Source: Nocardioides sp. 1609 (lineage in GTDB: Bacteria; Actinomycetota; Actinomycetes; Propionibacteriales; Nocardioidaceae). Taken from it: DNA of 64,000 nucleotides. Every line of letters starts with the position of its first letter. Positions within the stretch are counted from its first letter, which is position 1. Made by a program: the position numbers and the translations under genes. The notes below the pieces were generated by a model. The model did not search any database, had not been told where the DNA came from, and saw nothing but the letters and a program-made list of their open reading frames with translations. This document shows, in pieces, positions 7,698 through 15,964 of the stretch. The stretch spans positions 558,001 through 622,000 of the forward strand of contig NZ_SPUJ01000005.1 in the NCBI RefSeq assembly GCF_004522105.1. Direction: 5' to 3'.

Positions 7698-8537
7698 TCA
7701 GACCCCGACGGGCGCCTGGATCGCGGAGCGGACGCGTTCGCACAGGGCGACGTACTCGGGCAGGGCGCGGATCTCGCCGGGCGGGACCCGGGTGCCGCCG
7801 TCGGCGAAGACGGCGGGCTCGTCGAGCACGATCCGTCCCGGGCGGGTGCTCATCACCATGACCCGCGAGCTGAGGAACACGGCCTCGTCGACGCTGTGCG
7901 TGATGAACAGGATGGTCCGGCCGGTCGCGCGCCAGATCTCGAGCAGCTCGGCCTGGAGCCGTTCGCGCGTCAGGGCGTCGAGGGCGCCGAACGGCTCGTC
8001 CATGAGCACGATGTCGGGCTCGTTGGCCAGGACCCGCGCGATCTGGCACCGCTGCTGCATGCCCCCCGACAGCTCGTAGGGCCGGTGGTCGGCGAAGTCG
8101 GAGAGCCCCACGAGCTGGAGGTACTCCTCCGAGATGCGGGCGCGCTCCCGCTTCGGCACGCCCCGCAGCCGCGGTCCGAGCTCGACGTTGCGCCGCACCG
8201 ACAGCCAGGGGTAGAGCGTCGCCTGCTGGAACACCACGCCCCGCTCGGGGCCGGGTCCGCGCACCGGTGCGCCGTCGATGCTCACCGTGCCCTCGCTCGG
8301 GGCAGTGAAGCCGGCGACCAGCCGGAGCAGCGTCGTCTTCCCGCACCCCGACGGCCCGGCGAGGGTCACGAACTCGCCGGGCTCGACGGTGAGGTCGATC
8401 CGGTCGAGCGCCGGGACGGCGGCACCACCCACGGTGAAGTGGTGCCGCACGCCCGCGATCTCGACCCGCCGGTCGTGCCGGTCGTGCCGGAGGTCCCGGG
8501 GGTCCCGGGGGTCCCGGACGCTGCGTGCCTCAGCCAC
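7698..8537 (-). CDS. ABC importer ATPase, sulfonate/taurine/nitrate type
   Basis: 279 residues. Walker A is GPSGCGKTTLL, the signature LSGGMQQRCQIARVL, and Walker B IVLMDEPFGALD. These place it in the SsuB/TauB/NrtD group that energises uptake of sulfonates, taurine or related anions. It is the third gene of a minus-strand operon after the permease and binding protein, and its GTG start lies inside the end of the binding-protein gene (8-base overlap). The N-terminal 20 residues are an odd RDP/RHD repeat encoded by 9-bp tandem repeats (8472-8518), absent from usual family members. The substrate is not decided by sequence. Confidence 0.87.
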   Translation of the reverse strand: MAEARSVRDPRDPRDLRHDRHDRRVEIAGVRHHFTVGGAAVPALDRIDLTVEPGEFVTLAGPSGCGKTTLLRLVAGFTAPSEGTVSIDGAPVRGPGPERGVVFQQATLYPWLSVRRNVELGPRLRGVPKRERARISEEYLQLVGLSDFADHRPYELSGGMQQRCQIARVLANEPDIVLMDEPFGALDALTRERLQAELLEIWRATGRTILFITHSVDEAVFLSSRVMVMSTRPGRIVLDEPAVFADGGTRVPPGEIRALPEYVALCERVRSAIQAPVGV

Positions 8538-9594
8538 CGGAGACGCTCGCGGCCGGCCCGGCGTCCACGTGGTCGGCGTAGTCCTCCTCGGTGCCGACGC
8601 CCTCGATGCCGCCCTGCTCGAGCAGGAACCCGGCGGTGCTGAAGAGGTCGGTGGCGAACTTGCCGCCCAGGTAGTCGGGGCCGGCCTGCTCCTCGGCGGT
8701 GAGGTAGGTGAGCCCGGCGAACTGCTTCTCGGCGTCGGCCGGGTCGATGCCGAGGACGGCGGCGACGGACTCCGCGGCCGCGGCCGGGTCGTCCTCGATC
8801 AGCTGGACGGCGTGGTCCTGCGCCTTGGCCCACTGGGTGAGGAAGTCGGGGTTGGCGTCGATGAACGCGCGGCTCGCCGTGCCCACGTCGTACGTCGGCC
8901 GGCCGGCCTCGGCGGTGTCGGCGCTCGACAGGATCCGTTCGCCGCCGTCCTCGAGGAGCTGGCTCTGCGTCGGGTCCCACACCCAGGCGGCGTCGATCTG
9001 GTCGCCCTGCCAGGCCGCGGGCATCTTCTCGGGGTCGAGGTTGATCACCGTGACGTCCTCGTCGGGCACGAGCCCGGCCTCGGCGAGGGCCTGGAGCAGC
9101 GAGTAGTGCGCGGTGCTGCTGAACGGCACGGCCACGGTCTTGCCCCGCAGGCCGCCGATGTCGGTGATCGCGGGGTCCTTGACGATCAGCGACTCGGCGT
9201 CGCCGATGACGTCGTGGATCCAGACGACCGCGAGGTCGACGTCCTGCACGACCGGCTCGGAGGAGGCGATGGTGGCCGGGGAGGACCCCATCAGGCCGAG
9301 GTCGACGTCGCCGGAGCCGTAGTACTTCACGACGTCGCCACCGGAGGCTGCCTGGACCCAGCTGATCTTCGCGTTCGGCATGCACGCCTCGAGCAGCCCG
9401 AGGTCCTTCACGACGACGTCGCCGTTGGGGATGGCCTGCCAGGCGATGCGCGCCTCGGTGGTGATCGACTCGTCCGGCTCCCAGGGGCAGGCGGTGTCGG
9501 GCGACGTCGCGGCGTTGCTGCGCCCCGACTCGACGCATCCGGACAGCGAGAGTGCCAGGGCGGCGGCCGCGAGCGCGGTGATGGTGGTCTTCAC
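8530..9594 (-). CDS. Substrate-binding lipoprotein of taurine/sulfonate-type ABC importer
   Basis: 354 residues from GTG 9594 with GGAG nine bases upstream. A lipoprotein signal ends in LSLSGC (lipidated Cys at about 19). The mature protein has the TauA/SsuA/NMT1-like pattern: ARIAWQAIPNGD, then YYGSGDVDLGLMGSSPA, GLRGKTVAVPFSSTAH and DAAWVWDP. It would sit on the outer face of the membrane and deliver ligand to the permease encoded just upstream. The family also includes nitrate and thiamine-precursor binders. The adjacent molybdenum oxidoreductase favours an organosulfur or oxyanion ligand (inference). Confidence 0.85.
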   Translation of the reverse strand: MKTTITALAAAALALSLSGCVESGRSNAATSPDTACPWEPDESITTEARIAWQAIPNGDVVVKDLGLLEACMPNAKISWVQAASGGDVVKYYGSGDVDLGLMGSSPATIASSEPVVQDVDLAVVWIHDVIGDAESLIVKDPAITDIGGLRGKTVAVPFSSTAHYSLLQALAEAGLVPDEDVTVINLDPEKMPAAWQGDQIDAAWVWDPTQSQLLEDGGERILSSADTAEAGRPTYDVGTASRAFIDANPDFLTQWAKAQDHAVQLIEDDPAAAAESVAAVLGIDPADAEKQFAGLTYLTAEEQAGPDYLGGKFATDLFSTAGFLLEQGGIEGVGTEEDYADHVDAGPAASVSGG

Positions 9595-9628
9595 GGGTGG
9601 GTTGCTCCTTCGTGCGTCCTTCGACGCG

Positions 9629-10516
9629 TCATGCCTTGCCCCGCCAGGGGACGAGGGTCTTTTCCAGCGACTTCAACCCGAGATCGAGGAGGATCGCGGC
9701 CAGCCCGATCACGAGCATGCAGGCGATCACGAGCGCGCTCTGGAGCTGCTCGCCGGCCAGGTAGGCCAGGCCACCGATGCCGGGGATGCCGTTGGCGATC
9801 TCGGCGGCGACCACCGTGGTCCATGCGAAGCCGGTCGCCACCCGGATACCGGTGAGCACCTCGGGCAGGGTGGCGGGCAGGACGACGGAGGTGAGCAGCT
9901 GGCGGCGCGAGGCGCCGAGCGAGCGGCCGGCGTTGACCTGGTCCTCGCGGACGCCGCGCACGCCGCTGATCGTCGCCATCGCGATCGGCGGGAACGCGGC
10001 CAGGAACAGCAGCCACACCTTCGAGGTGTCACCGATGCCGAACCACACGATCAGCAGCCCGATGTAGGCCAGCGGCGGCAGGGAGCGCAGGAAGCTCAGG
10101 TACGGCTCCAGCACCGTGCCGAGCCAGGTGGTGGCCATCACCAGGCCGAGCGGGACGCCGAGCAGGATCCCCGCGCCCACCCCGATCCCGATCCGCTGCA
10201 GGCTCGCGAGGAGGTGCTCCCACAGGTAGTAGCCCTGCTCGCCGCGCACGACGCGATCGGACCCGGCGCTGATCGGGTGGTCGGTGTTGGCGCGGACGAA
10301 GGCGTCCCACACCGCGCCCGGGGACGGCAGGTAGAGCGGTCGCACCCACCCGGCCCGGGTGACCAGCCACCAGGCCAGCACCAGGACGACGAACGTCGTC
10401 GCGTGCAGCGCCAGCAGGCGCAGCGAGCGCCGGGACCGGCCGGTCCCGGCGGTGCGGACCGGACCGGTCGGGTCCGTCGGCGTACCGGCTCCTGCCGGCG
10501 CCAGGGTCTGAGTCAT
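9629..10516 (-). CDS. ABC importer permease, taurine/sulfonate type
   Basis: 295 residues from ATG 10516. About six membrane helices. The ATPase-contact (EAA) loop is near GRSLGASRRQLLTSVVLPATLPEVLTG, split here for length, and is typical of the SsuC/TauC BPD_transp_1 family. A longer reading frame continues upstream, but a -10-like TATGCT at 10534-10529 lies only 12 bases before this ATG, which supports this start. It is the first gene of the three-gene importer operon, separated by 34 bases from the binding protein and divergent from the molybdopterin oxidoreductase. Confidence 0.85.
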   Translation of the reverse strand: MTQTLAPAGAGTPTDPTGPVRTAGTGRSRRSLRLLALHATTFVVLVLAWWLVTRAGWVRPLYLPSPGAVWDAFVRANTDHPISAGSDRVVRGEQGYYLWEHLLASLQRIGIGVGAGILLGVPLGLVMATTWLGTVLEPYLSFLRSLPPLAYIGLLIVWFGIGDTSKVWLLFLAAFPPIAMATISGVRGVREDQVNAGRSLGASRRQLLTSVVLPATLPEVLTGIRVATGFAWTTVVAAEIANGIPGIGGLAYLAGEQLQSALVIACMLVIGLAAILLDLGLKSLEKTLVPWRGKA

Positions 10517-10528
10517 GCGGAGAACTAA

Positions 10529-10550
10529 AGCATACTGAGTTACTACGGTA
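10529..10550 (-). promoter_or_regulatory. -10 and possible operator of the sulfonate-type importer operon
   Basis: The minus-strand -10 is TATGCT (10534-10529). Plus-strand 10533-10550 shows an 8-base direct repeat TACTGAGT/TACTACGG. Together with ACTAA just before, it forms a loose ACTNA-N7-TNAGT dyad, reminiscent of Rrf2-family operators. The regulator identity is a guess. Confidence 0.35.
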
Positions 10551-10613
10551 AGAGGGGGTGTTCCCTGTGCGAGACGCGGGCCCGCGCCACCACCCCCGTG
10601 GTTGAGTCGAGAC

Positions 10614-11300
10614 GTGACAGCCCCTCTGGACGGCGCCCCGGTCGGACGCCGCGTCGTGCTCGGCCTCCTCGGCCTCGGCGCGGTCGGCGTCGTCACCGGC
10701 AGCAGGGTCCAGGAGGGTCTGAGCCGGGCCCTGGCCCCGATCCAGCTGCGCGACCCGACCGGGCTCACCTCGGCGATCCCGGTCGGCGACACCTGGCGCT
10801 ACTACTCGGTCACGGGCCCGGTCGAGCCGCGCGACGCCTCGACGTACGCCCTCGACGTGTCCGGGCTGGTCGACCGCCCGGCGACCTACTCGCTGGCCGA
10901 CCTCGAGGGGCTGCCGCAGACGGCGTTCTCCGACACGTTCCACTGCGTCACCGGCTGGAAGGTCGAGGACGTGCCGTGGAGCGGCGTCCGGGTGGCCGAC
11001 CTGCTGGAGAGCGCGGCGCCGACCGGGGACGCCCTCGGGGTGCGGTTCCGCTCCTTCGACGGGACCTACACGGTCAACATGACGCTCGAGCAGGCCCGCG
11101 CCGACGACGTCCTCGTGGTGCTGACGATGTACGGCGAGCCGGTGACGCACGACCACGGGGGACCGGTGCGGATCTACTCGGGCTCCATGTACGGCTACAA
11201 GAGCAACAAGTGGCTCTCCGAGATCGAGGTGACCTCGGACAACGAGCCGGGCTACTGGGAGGACCGCGGCTACCCGCTCGACGGGTACATCGGTGAGTGA
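10614..11300 (+). CDS. Molybdopterin-dependent oxidoreductase (sulfite oxidase/MsrP-like), exported
   Basis: 228 residues from GTG 10614. The N-terminal VGRRVVLGLLGLGAVGVV has an Arg pair and hydrophobic core like a Tat signal, as expected for a cofactor-loaded protein. The core matches the sulfite-oxidase fold: FHCVTGWKVEDVPWSGVR contains the Cys that would bind molybdenum, and YGYKSNKWLSEIE closes the domain. Family members reduce or oxidise sulfoxides or sulfite outside the membrane. It overlaps the cytochrome b gene by 8 bases, so the two probably form one membrane-bound complex. Confidence 0.82.
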   Translation: MTAPLDGAPVGRRVVLGLLGLGAVGVVTGSRVQEGLSRALAPIQLRDPTGLTSAIPVGDTWRYYSVTGPVEPRDASTYALDVSGLVDRPATYSLADLEGLPQTAFSDTFHCVTGWKVEDVPWSGVRVADLLESAAPTGDALGVRFRSFDGTYTVNMTLEQARADDVLVVLTMYGEPVTHDHGGPVRIYSGSMYGYKSNKWLSEIEVTSDNEPGYWEDRGYPLDGYIGE

Positions 11301-11904
11301 GGCGCGCGACCTGCACCGCTTCGCCCGCGCGGAGCGGTGGGTGCACCGGTCCGTGGCGCTCCTCATGGGGGTCTGCATCGTGACCGCGGCGATCCTCTAC
11401 AACGGCTCCCTCATGCTGGCCGTGGGCCACCGCGACGCCGTCGAGACGATCCACCTCTGGTGCGGCCTCGCGCTCCCGGTCCCGATGCTGCTCGGCGCCG
11501 CGTCGGCGGCGTACCGGGCCGACCTGCGGCGGCTCAACCGGTTCAGCCGCGACGACCGGCGGTGGCTGCGGAGCCGCACCCGGCGCGACGGCATCATCCC
11601 GGTCGGCAAGTTCAACGCCGGCCAGAAGCTCAACGCGTGGTTGGTGGCCGGCTCGACCGGCGTCCTGCTGGGCACCGGGATCCTCCTGGAGTGGACCGGC
11701 CTGGTCCGGCTGTCCTGGCGCGCGGGCGCGACGTTCGTGCACGACTGGTTCGCGCTCGGCCTCGGGCTGCTCGTGGTCGGCCACGTGGTGTACGCCTACC
11801 GCGACCCGGAGGCGCGCCGCGGCATGCGCACCGGCCGGGTCCGGCGCACGTGGGCCGAGGTCGAGCACGGCGCCTGGGTCGAGGAGGCCGACGAGGCCCG
11901 GTAG
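11293..11904 (+). CDS. Cytochrome b561/FdnI-type membrane subunit
   Basis: 203 residues. Four membrane segments with His residues placed as in di-heme cytochrome b subunits: ERWVHRSVALLM, ETIHLWCGLALP, FVHDWFALG and VVGHVVYAYRD. The GTG start overlaps the stop of the molybdopterin oxidoreductase. Such pairs pass electrons between the quinone pool and the external molybdoenzyme (MsrPQ-like logic, though this protein is not clearly MsrQ). The basic cytoplasmic loop (RRWLRSRTRRDG) sets topology. It converges on the reverse transcriptase gene. Confidence 0.78.
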   Translation: MSEARDLHRFARAERWVHRSVALLMGVCIVTAAILYNGSLMLAVGHRDAVETIHLWCGLALPVPMLLGAASAAYRADLRRLNRFSRDDRRWLRSRTRRDGIIPVGKFNAGQKLNAWLVAGSTGVLLGTGILLEWTGLVRLSWRAGATFVHDWFALGLGLLVVGHVVYAYRDPEARRGMRTGRVRRTWAEVEHGAWVEEADEAR

Positions 11905-11917
11905 CCCGGCGGGTGGC

Positions 11918-13228
11918 TCAGCGCGACCAGTCGATCGCGTCGTAGTCGGCCAGCAGGCGCGCCCCGCGGCCGGGGTCGTGCTGGGCGATCCAGGCGATCC
12001 GGCCGCGCAGGTGCTCGGCGAAGGCCGGCCGCTCCTCGCGGTTCTGGGTGCTGGGTCCGTGCCGTCGGCAGTTGTGCACGACGGCCCGCAGCGTGTCGAC
12101 CTCGGCGCGCGACACCCGGGGCTGCTCGTTGACCACGAGCCCGCCGAGGGTCTGCCGACCGCCGCGCGGCATCACGCCGGTCTTCCGGGGGTTCAGGTGG
12201 AAGCCCTCGTCACGCACCACCGTCTCGATCGCGTCGAGCAGCCGCGAGGTGCCGGTGCCCCACCCGCGGTCGCCCGAGAAGGCGAGGTCGTCGGCGTAGC
12301 GGGTGTAGCGGCCACCCCACGACCGGGCGAGGGCGGCCAGCCGGACGTCGAGCCGGTACGCCGCGAGGTTGGCGAGGGCGGGCGAGGTGGGCGCACCCTG
12401 CGGCAGGTGGGGTGCGGCGAGCCGGCGACCGAGGCGCCAGTGGGCGTCGAGGAGCCGCGGGGACGCCGGCGCGGGGATCGAGCGCCAGGCGGCGTGGGGC
12501 AGCACGGTGGTCGTCAGTCCCGCCAGGGCGTGGGCGACGGGCTCGGGGTAGCCGGCCGTCCGCCAGATCCCGTACACCCGCGCGACGGTGACGCTGGCGA
12601 AGAACGACTCCAGGTCGAGCCGGAGCACCACCGGTCGGCCGGCGTGCGGGGCGGCGTACGAGCGCACCGAGCCGCCGCGCCGGAAGCCACGGGCCGCGTC
12701 GTGCGGCGGGACGCGGGACACGACGTCGTCGAGCAGGAGTCGTTGGAGGACCTTCGTCCGCCGCTTGGGTGCCTCGAGCACGCGGACGGCGCCGCTCGGC
12801 GCGACCCGGTGGCTGACCCGGTAGTGCTGGAGCCGGGGCTCGCTCGTGCGACGGGCCAGGCGCCGCGTGTCGGCGAACCAGTCGAGCTCGCCCGGCGTGA
12901 GGTCGAGGTGGCGCGCCAGGTCGTCGAGACCGTCGTAGGTCGGGAGCCGCCACGGGTTCGCGAGCATCCGGGTGTCGGACAGGGGCTGGGAGACCGGCCG
13001 GTCGGCCGCCGCCCGCTGGGCCGCCGGCAGCCTGGCGAGCACCGCGGCCAGCTCGCGCGGCCGGTCGTGCGGCGGGCGCGGGTAGAGCTCGAGGGTCTGG
13101 CGCGCGAGCGCGGTCAGCCACCGGCGGCGGCGGGCCAGGACCGCCCCGCCGCTCTCGACCAGCCCCGCCGGCGTCCACTCCCCGGCGAGGAAGCCGGCGG
13201 CCAGGGCGCGGGCCAGGTCCGGTCTCAC
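11918..13228 (-). CDS. Retron-type reverse transcriptase
   Basis: 436 residues from GTG 13228. The N-terminal extension is about 130 residues. RT motifs follow: LEAPKRRTKVLQRLLL (151-166), GFRRGGSV, LDLESFFAS (204-212, first catalytic Asp), LPQGAPTSPALANL (275-288), YTRYADDLAFSG (catalytic YADD 311-314) and LNPRKTG. The retron hallmarks are present but altered: YAAPH (191-195) where retrons have NAxxH, and LGGLVVN (361-367) where VTG is usual. The order and the QGAPTSP and YADD boxes fit retron RTs better than group II intron or phage DGR enzymes. No effector gene adjoins. A structured RNA candidate lies 32 bases upstream. Confidence 0.82.
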   Translation of the reverse strand: MRPDLARALAAGFLAGEWTPAGLVESGGAVLARRRRWLTALARQTLELYPRPPHDRPRELAAVLARLPAAQRAAADRPVSQPLSDTRMLANPWRLPTYDGLDDLARHLDLTPGELDWFADTRRLARRTSEPRLQHYRVSHRVAPSGAVRVLEAPKRRTKVLQRLLLDDVVSRVPPHDAARGFRRGGSVRSYAAPHAGRPVVLRLDLESFFASVTVARVYGIWRTAGYPEPVAHALAGLTTTVLPHAAWRSIPAPASPRLLDAHWRLGRRLAAPHLPQGAPTSPALANLAAYRLDVRLAALARSWGGRYTRYADDLAFSGDRGWGTGTSRLLDAIETVVRDEGFHLNPRKTGVMPRGGRQTLGGLVVNEQPRVSRAEVDTLRAVVHNCRRHGPSTQNREERPAFAEHLRGRIAWIAQHDPGRGARLLADYDAIDWSR

Positions 13229-13260
13229 CGGGCTCCTCGTCGTCCGGGGCGGCGAGGGGT

Positions 13261-13431
13261 GTGCGGCAGCGCTGCTCGACCTGTCCTGTCGTGCGCGCGC
13301 TCACCTGCAGCGGAGCGCAGCGACGCGCGCGCGGTGCAGTGCCCGGACGTACCGGTGGCCCCCGGGGTAGCCCCGGGGAGGTGGACTGGCGACTCGCGCC
13401 AGGTCACCGTCTCGAGAGGGCGCTGCCGCAC
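13261..13431 (-). ncRNA. Candidate retron msr-msd RNA
   Basis: On the minus strand, 13431-13420 and 13272-13261 are exact 12-base reverse complements (GTGCGGCAGCGC and its complement), like retron a1 and a2. In transcript order the interior holds a hairpin at 13408-13380 with a perfect inner stem CTGGCG/CGCCAG, a perfect 8-bp hairpin at 13378-13360, and a long imperfect hairpin at 13332-13293 (8-bp GCGCGCGC stem with an inner CTGC/GCAG). Two short stems then a longer one matches the msr-then-msd plan. It ends 32 bases before the reverse transcriptase start. This is structural inference without folding software. Confidence 0.6.
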
Positions 13432-13437
13432 CGCTGG

Positions 13438-13443
13438 ACCCTA
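13438..13443 (-). promoter_or_regulatory. -10 box for the candidate retron RNA
   Basis: Minus-strand TAGGGT fits TANNNT, and with 6 spacer bases the predicted transcript would start at 13431, exactly the first base of the a1 repeat. I see no convincing -35 box. Confidence 0.45.
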
Positions 13444-13514
13444 GCAACCGCAGCGCCGCCCGGCCGGGAGGACGTCGCGGGAACACCGACCGGCCCACCT
13501 CGGTTGGGCACCCT

Positions 13515-14966
13515 GTGCCAGCTCCCGAGATCACCCGCGCCAGCGTCGGACTCCGCAGCGAGCGCGGGCCGGTCCTCCTGGCGGTGATGCTCGGCACCGG
13601 CCTGGTGGCGATCGACGCGACGATCCTGGCCACGGCGGTGCCGGCGGTCGTCGACGACCTCGGCGGGTTCACCTCGTTCCCGTGGCTGTTCTCGATCTAC
13701 CTGCTGGCGCAGGCGGTCTCGGTGCCGATCTACGGCAAGGTGGCGGACCTCTACGGGCGCAAGCCGGTGATGCTGCTCGGGATCGGGCTCTTCGTCCTCG
13801 GGTCGCTGCTGTGCGGCATCGCCTGGAGCATGCCGGCGCTCATCGTCTTCCGGCTCGTGCAGGGCCTCGGGGCCGGCGCCGTGCAGCCGATGGGGATGAC
13901 CATCGTCGGCGACATCTACTCCCTGGCCGAGCGCGCCAAGGTGCAGGGCTACCTGGCCAGCGTCTGGGCGATCGCCTCGGTCGTCGGGCCGACGCTCGGC
14001 GGTGTCTTCGCCGACTACCTGTCCTGGCGCTGGATCTTCTTCGTGAACCTCCCGCTGGGCATCGCGGCCGGCTGGATGCTGTGGCGCCGCTTCGAGGAGG
14101 AGGTCGAGCGCCGACGGCACTCCATCGACTACCTGGGGGCGGGCCTGCTGGCGGCCGGCGGGTCGTTGCTCCTGCTCGGTCTGCTCGAGGGCGGGGTGCG
14201 GTGGGACTGGGGCTCGCTCCCCGGCGTCGGGATCTTCCTCGCCGCCGCCGCGCTGCTCGCGGCCTTCGTGGTGGTCGAGTCGCGAGCCCCCGAGCCGGTG
14301 CTGCCGCTGTGGATCTTCCAGCGGCGGGTGCTGAACGCGTCGAACTCGGGCGCGTTCGTCGTCGGCGTCCTGATGCTCGGCCTGACGTCGTACGTGCCGC
14401 TCTACGCCCAGGGCGTGCTCGGCCACGGCGCCCTGGTCGCCGGGCTCGCCCTGGCGGCGATGACCATCGGCTGGCCGATCGCGGCCACGACGAGCGGCCG
14501 CTTCTACCTCACCATCGGTTTCCGCCGGACGGTGCTGATGGGGGCGCTGATCGTGGTCGTCGGGGCGGCCCTGCTGCTGCCGGTGGACGCCGACAGCGCC
14601 CTGTGGCAGCTGGCGCTGCCGTGCTTCGTGATGGGCATCGGCTTCGGGTACGTCGCCAGCCCCGGCGTGGTCGTGGCCCAGTCGTCGGTCGGCTGGCAGC
14701 ACCGCGGCGTCGCGACCGGCACCAACATGTTCGCCCGGTCGATGGGCAGCGCGGTCGGAGTCGCGGTGTTCGGGGCGATCGTCAACGCCCGGGTCGCCGG
14801 GTCGGCCCCCGCGGGCGGGACGCTCGACCTCGAGAACCTCTCCGCCGGCGTCCTGGCCCCGGCGATCCACGCGGTCTTCGTCTGCTCCGCGGTCGTCGCC
14901 CTCGCCCTGCTGCTGTCGGGGCTGCTGATGCCGCGTCGGGCCGGCACCGAGTCCGCCGACGCCTGA
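13515..14966 (+). CDS. MFS drug exporter, DHA2 (14-helix) family
   Basis: 483 residues from GTG 13515. Motif A is GKVADLYGRKPVML between helices 2 and 3. Motif D1/B-like IDATILATAVPAVVDDL is in helix 1 and the antiporter motif C region is VVGPTLGGVFADYLSWRWIFFVNLP in helix 5 (shortened forms of the EmrB/QacA pattern). About 14 membrane segments. It would use the proton gradient to export toxic or bioactive compounds; the substrate is unknown. It is divergent from the candidate retron and convergent with the SDR gene. Confidence 0.87.
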   Translation: MPAPEITRASVGLRSERGPVLLAVMLGTGLVAIDATILATAVPAVVDDLGGFTSFPWLFSIYLLAQAVSVPIYGKVADLYGRKPVMLLGIGLFVLGSLLCGIAWSMPALIVFRLVQGLGAGAVQPMGMTIVGDIYSLAERAKVQGYLASVWAIASVVGPTLGGVFADYLSWRWIFFVNLPLGIAAGWMLWRRFEEEVERRRHSIDYLGAGLLAAGGSLLLLGLLEGGVRWDWGSLPGVGIFLAAAALLAAFVVVESRAPEPVLPLWIFQRRVLNASNSGAFVVGVLMLGLTSYVPLYAQGVLGHGALVAGLALAAMTIGWPIAATTSGRFYLTIGFRRTVLMGALIVVVGAALLLPVDADSALWQLALPCFVMGIGFGYVASPGVVVAQSSVGWQHRGVATGTNMFARSMGSAVGVAVFGAIVNARVAGSAPAGGTLDLENLSAGVLAPAIHAVFVCSAVVALALLLSGLLMPRRAGTESADA

Positions 14967-14984
14967 GCCGGGCGTCGGGGTCCG

Positions 14985-15755
14985 TCAGGCGTTGCGGGCC
15001 GTCAGCCCGCCGTCGACCGGGATGACGGCGCCGGTGATGTAGGACGCCGCGGGCAGGCAGAGGCTGAGGGTCGTGTGCGCGACCTCCTCGGGCAGGCCGT
15101 AACGGCGCAGCGCGGTGCGGCGGTGGGCGTAGAGGGCCTTGTCCTCGGGTGGGGCGAACGCCGTCATCGGGGTCTCGATCGGTCCCGGGCAGATGCAGTT
15201 GACGGTGATCCCCGCCTTGCCGAGGTCGAGGGCGAGGGCGCGGGTCAGGCCGACCACGCCGGCCTTGCTCGCGGCGTAGGCGCTGTCGTCGACGGTGGCG
15301 CCGAGGGCCTCGGTCGAGGCGATGTTGACGATCCGGGCGGCGTCCGAGGCCCGCAGGAAGGGCAGCGCGGCCCGCACGACCCGCTGGTGCGCGGTCAGGT
15401 TGACCCGCAGCATCCGTTCCCACACCTGCTCGTAGTCGTCGCCGTCGAGCGGGGAGGAGCCGGCGATGCCGGCGTTGTTGACGACGACGTCGAGCGCGCC
15501 GAGGTGTGCGGCGACGGCCGGCACCACCTCGGCGACGCTCGCGGGGTCGCCGACGTCGAGGGTCCAGGCGGTGGCGTCGCCACCGGCCACCCGGACGGAG
15601 GCGGCGACGTCGTCCGCGGCGGCACCGTCGACGTCGGTGACGGCGACCCGGGCCCCCTCCGCCGCGAACACCTCGGCGGTGGCGCGGCCCATGCCGTGGC
15701 CGGCTCCGGTGACCAGGACGACGGTGCCGCGGACGGAGCGGGCGTGGGGAGTCAT
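14985..15755 (-). CDS. Short-chain dehydrogenase/reductase
   Basis: 256 residues from ATG 15755. Cofactor loop TGAGHGMGRATAEVF, then DVDG (Asp at the end of strand 2, favouring NAD over NADP), NNAG, the catalytic Ser in IASTEA, and YAASK. The C-terminal CICPGPIETPM and ITGAVIPVDGG complete the classical FabG-like fold. It acts as a cytoplasmic alcohol/ketone oxidoreductase of unknown substrate. No neighbour suggests a pathway. Confidence 0.87.
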   Translation of the reverse strand: MTPHARSVRGTVVLVTGAGHGMGRATAEVFAAEGARVAVTDVDGAAADDVAASVRVAGGDATAWTLDVGDPASVAEVVPAVAAHLGALDVVVNNAGIAGSSPLDGDDYEQVWERMLRVNLTAHQRVVRAALPFLRASDAARIVNIASTEALGATVDDSAYAASKAGVVGLTRALALDLGKAGITVNCICPGPIETPMTAFAPPEDKALYAHRRTALRRYGLPEEVAHTTLSLCLPAASYITGAVIPVDGGLTARNA

Positions 15756-15964
15756 GGGGGCCTCTCGTCGGGGGCGGGTGCGGTGCGGGGGCGGCTCGGT
15801 GCCGCGCCCCAGTTCTACGCCACCGGGTGACGCACCCGGGGCACGCGCCGTCCGCGGCGTCGGTTCGACGTCCGGGAGACACCGGTGGGTCATCTCGCGT
15901 TCCGCTGACCGCACCTGGGTGCTGCGACAGTCCGCGGGTCCCGAGAAGAAGGTGGATCCTCCGC

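Noticed and set aside
8472-8518. Short repeats that might be a CRISPR remnant
   Set aside because: The units are 9 bases, directly adjacent without spacers, and in frame inside a coding region.
13261-13431. Plain terminator for the MFS or reverse transcriptase gene
   Set aside because: It lies upstream of both divergent genes, and the 12-bp arms are 147 bases apart around three internal hairpins, which is not terminator-like.
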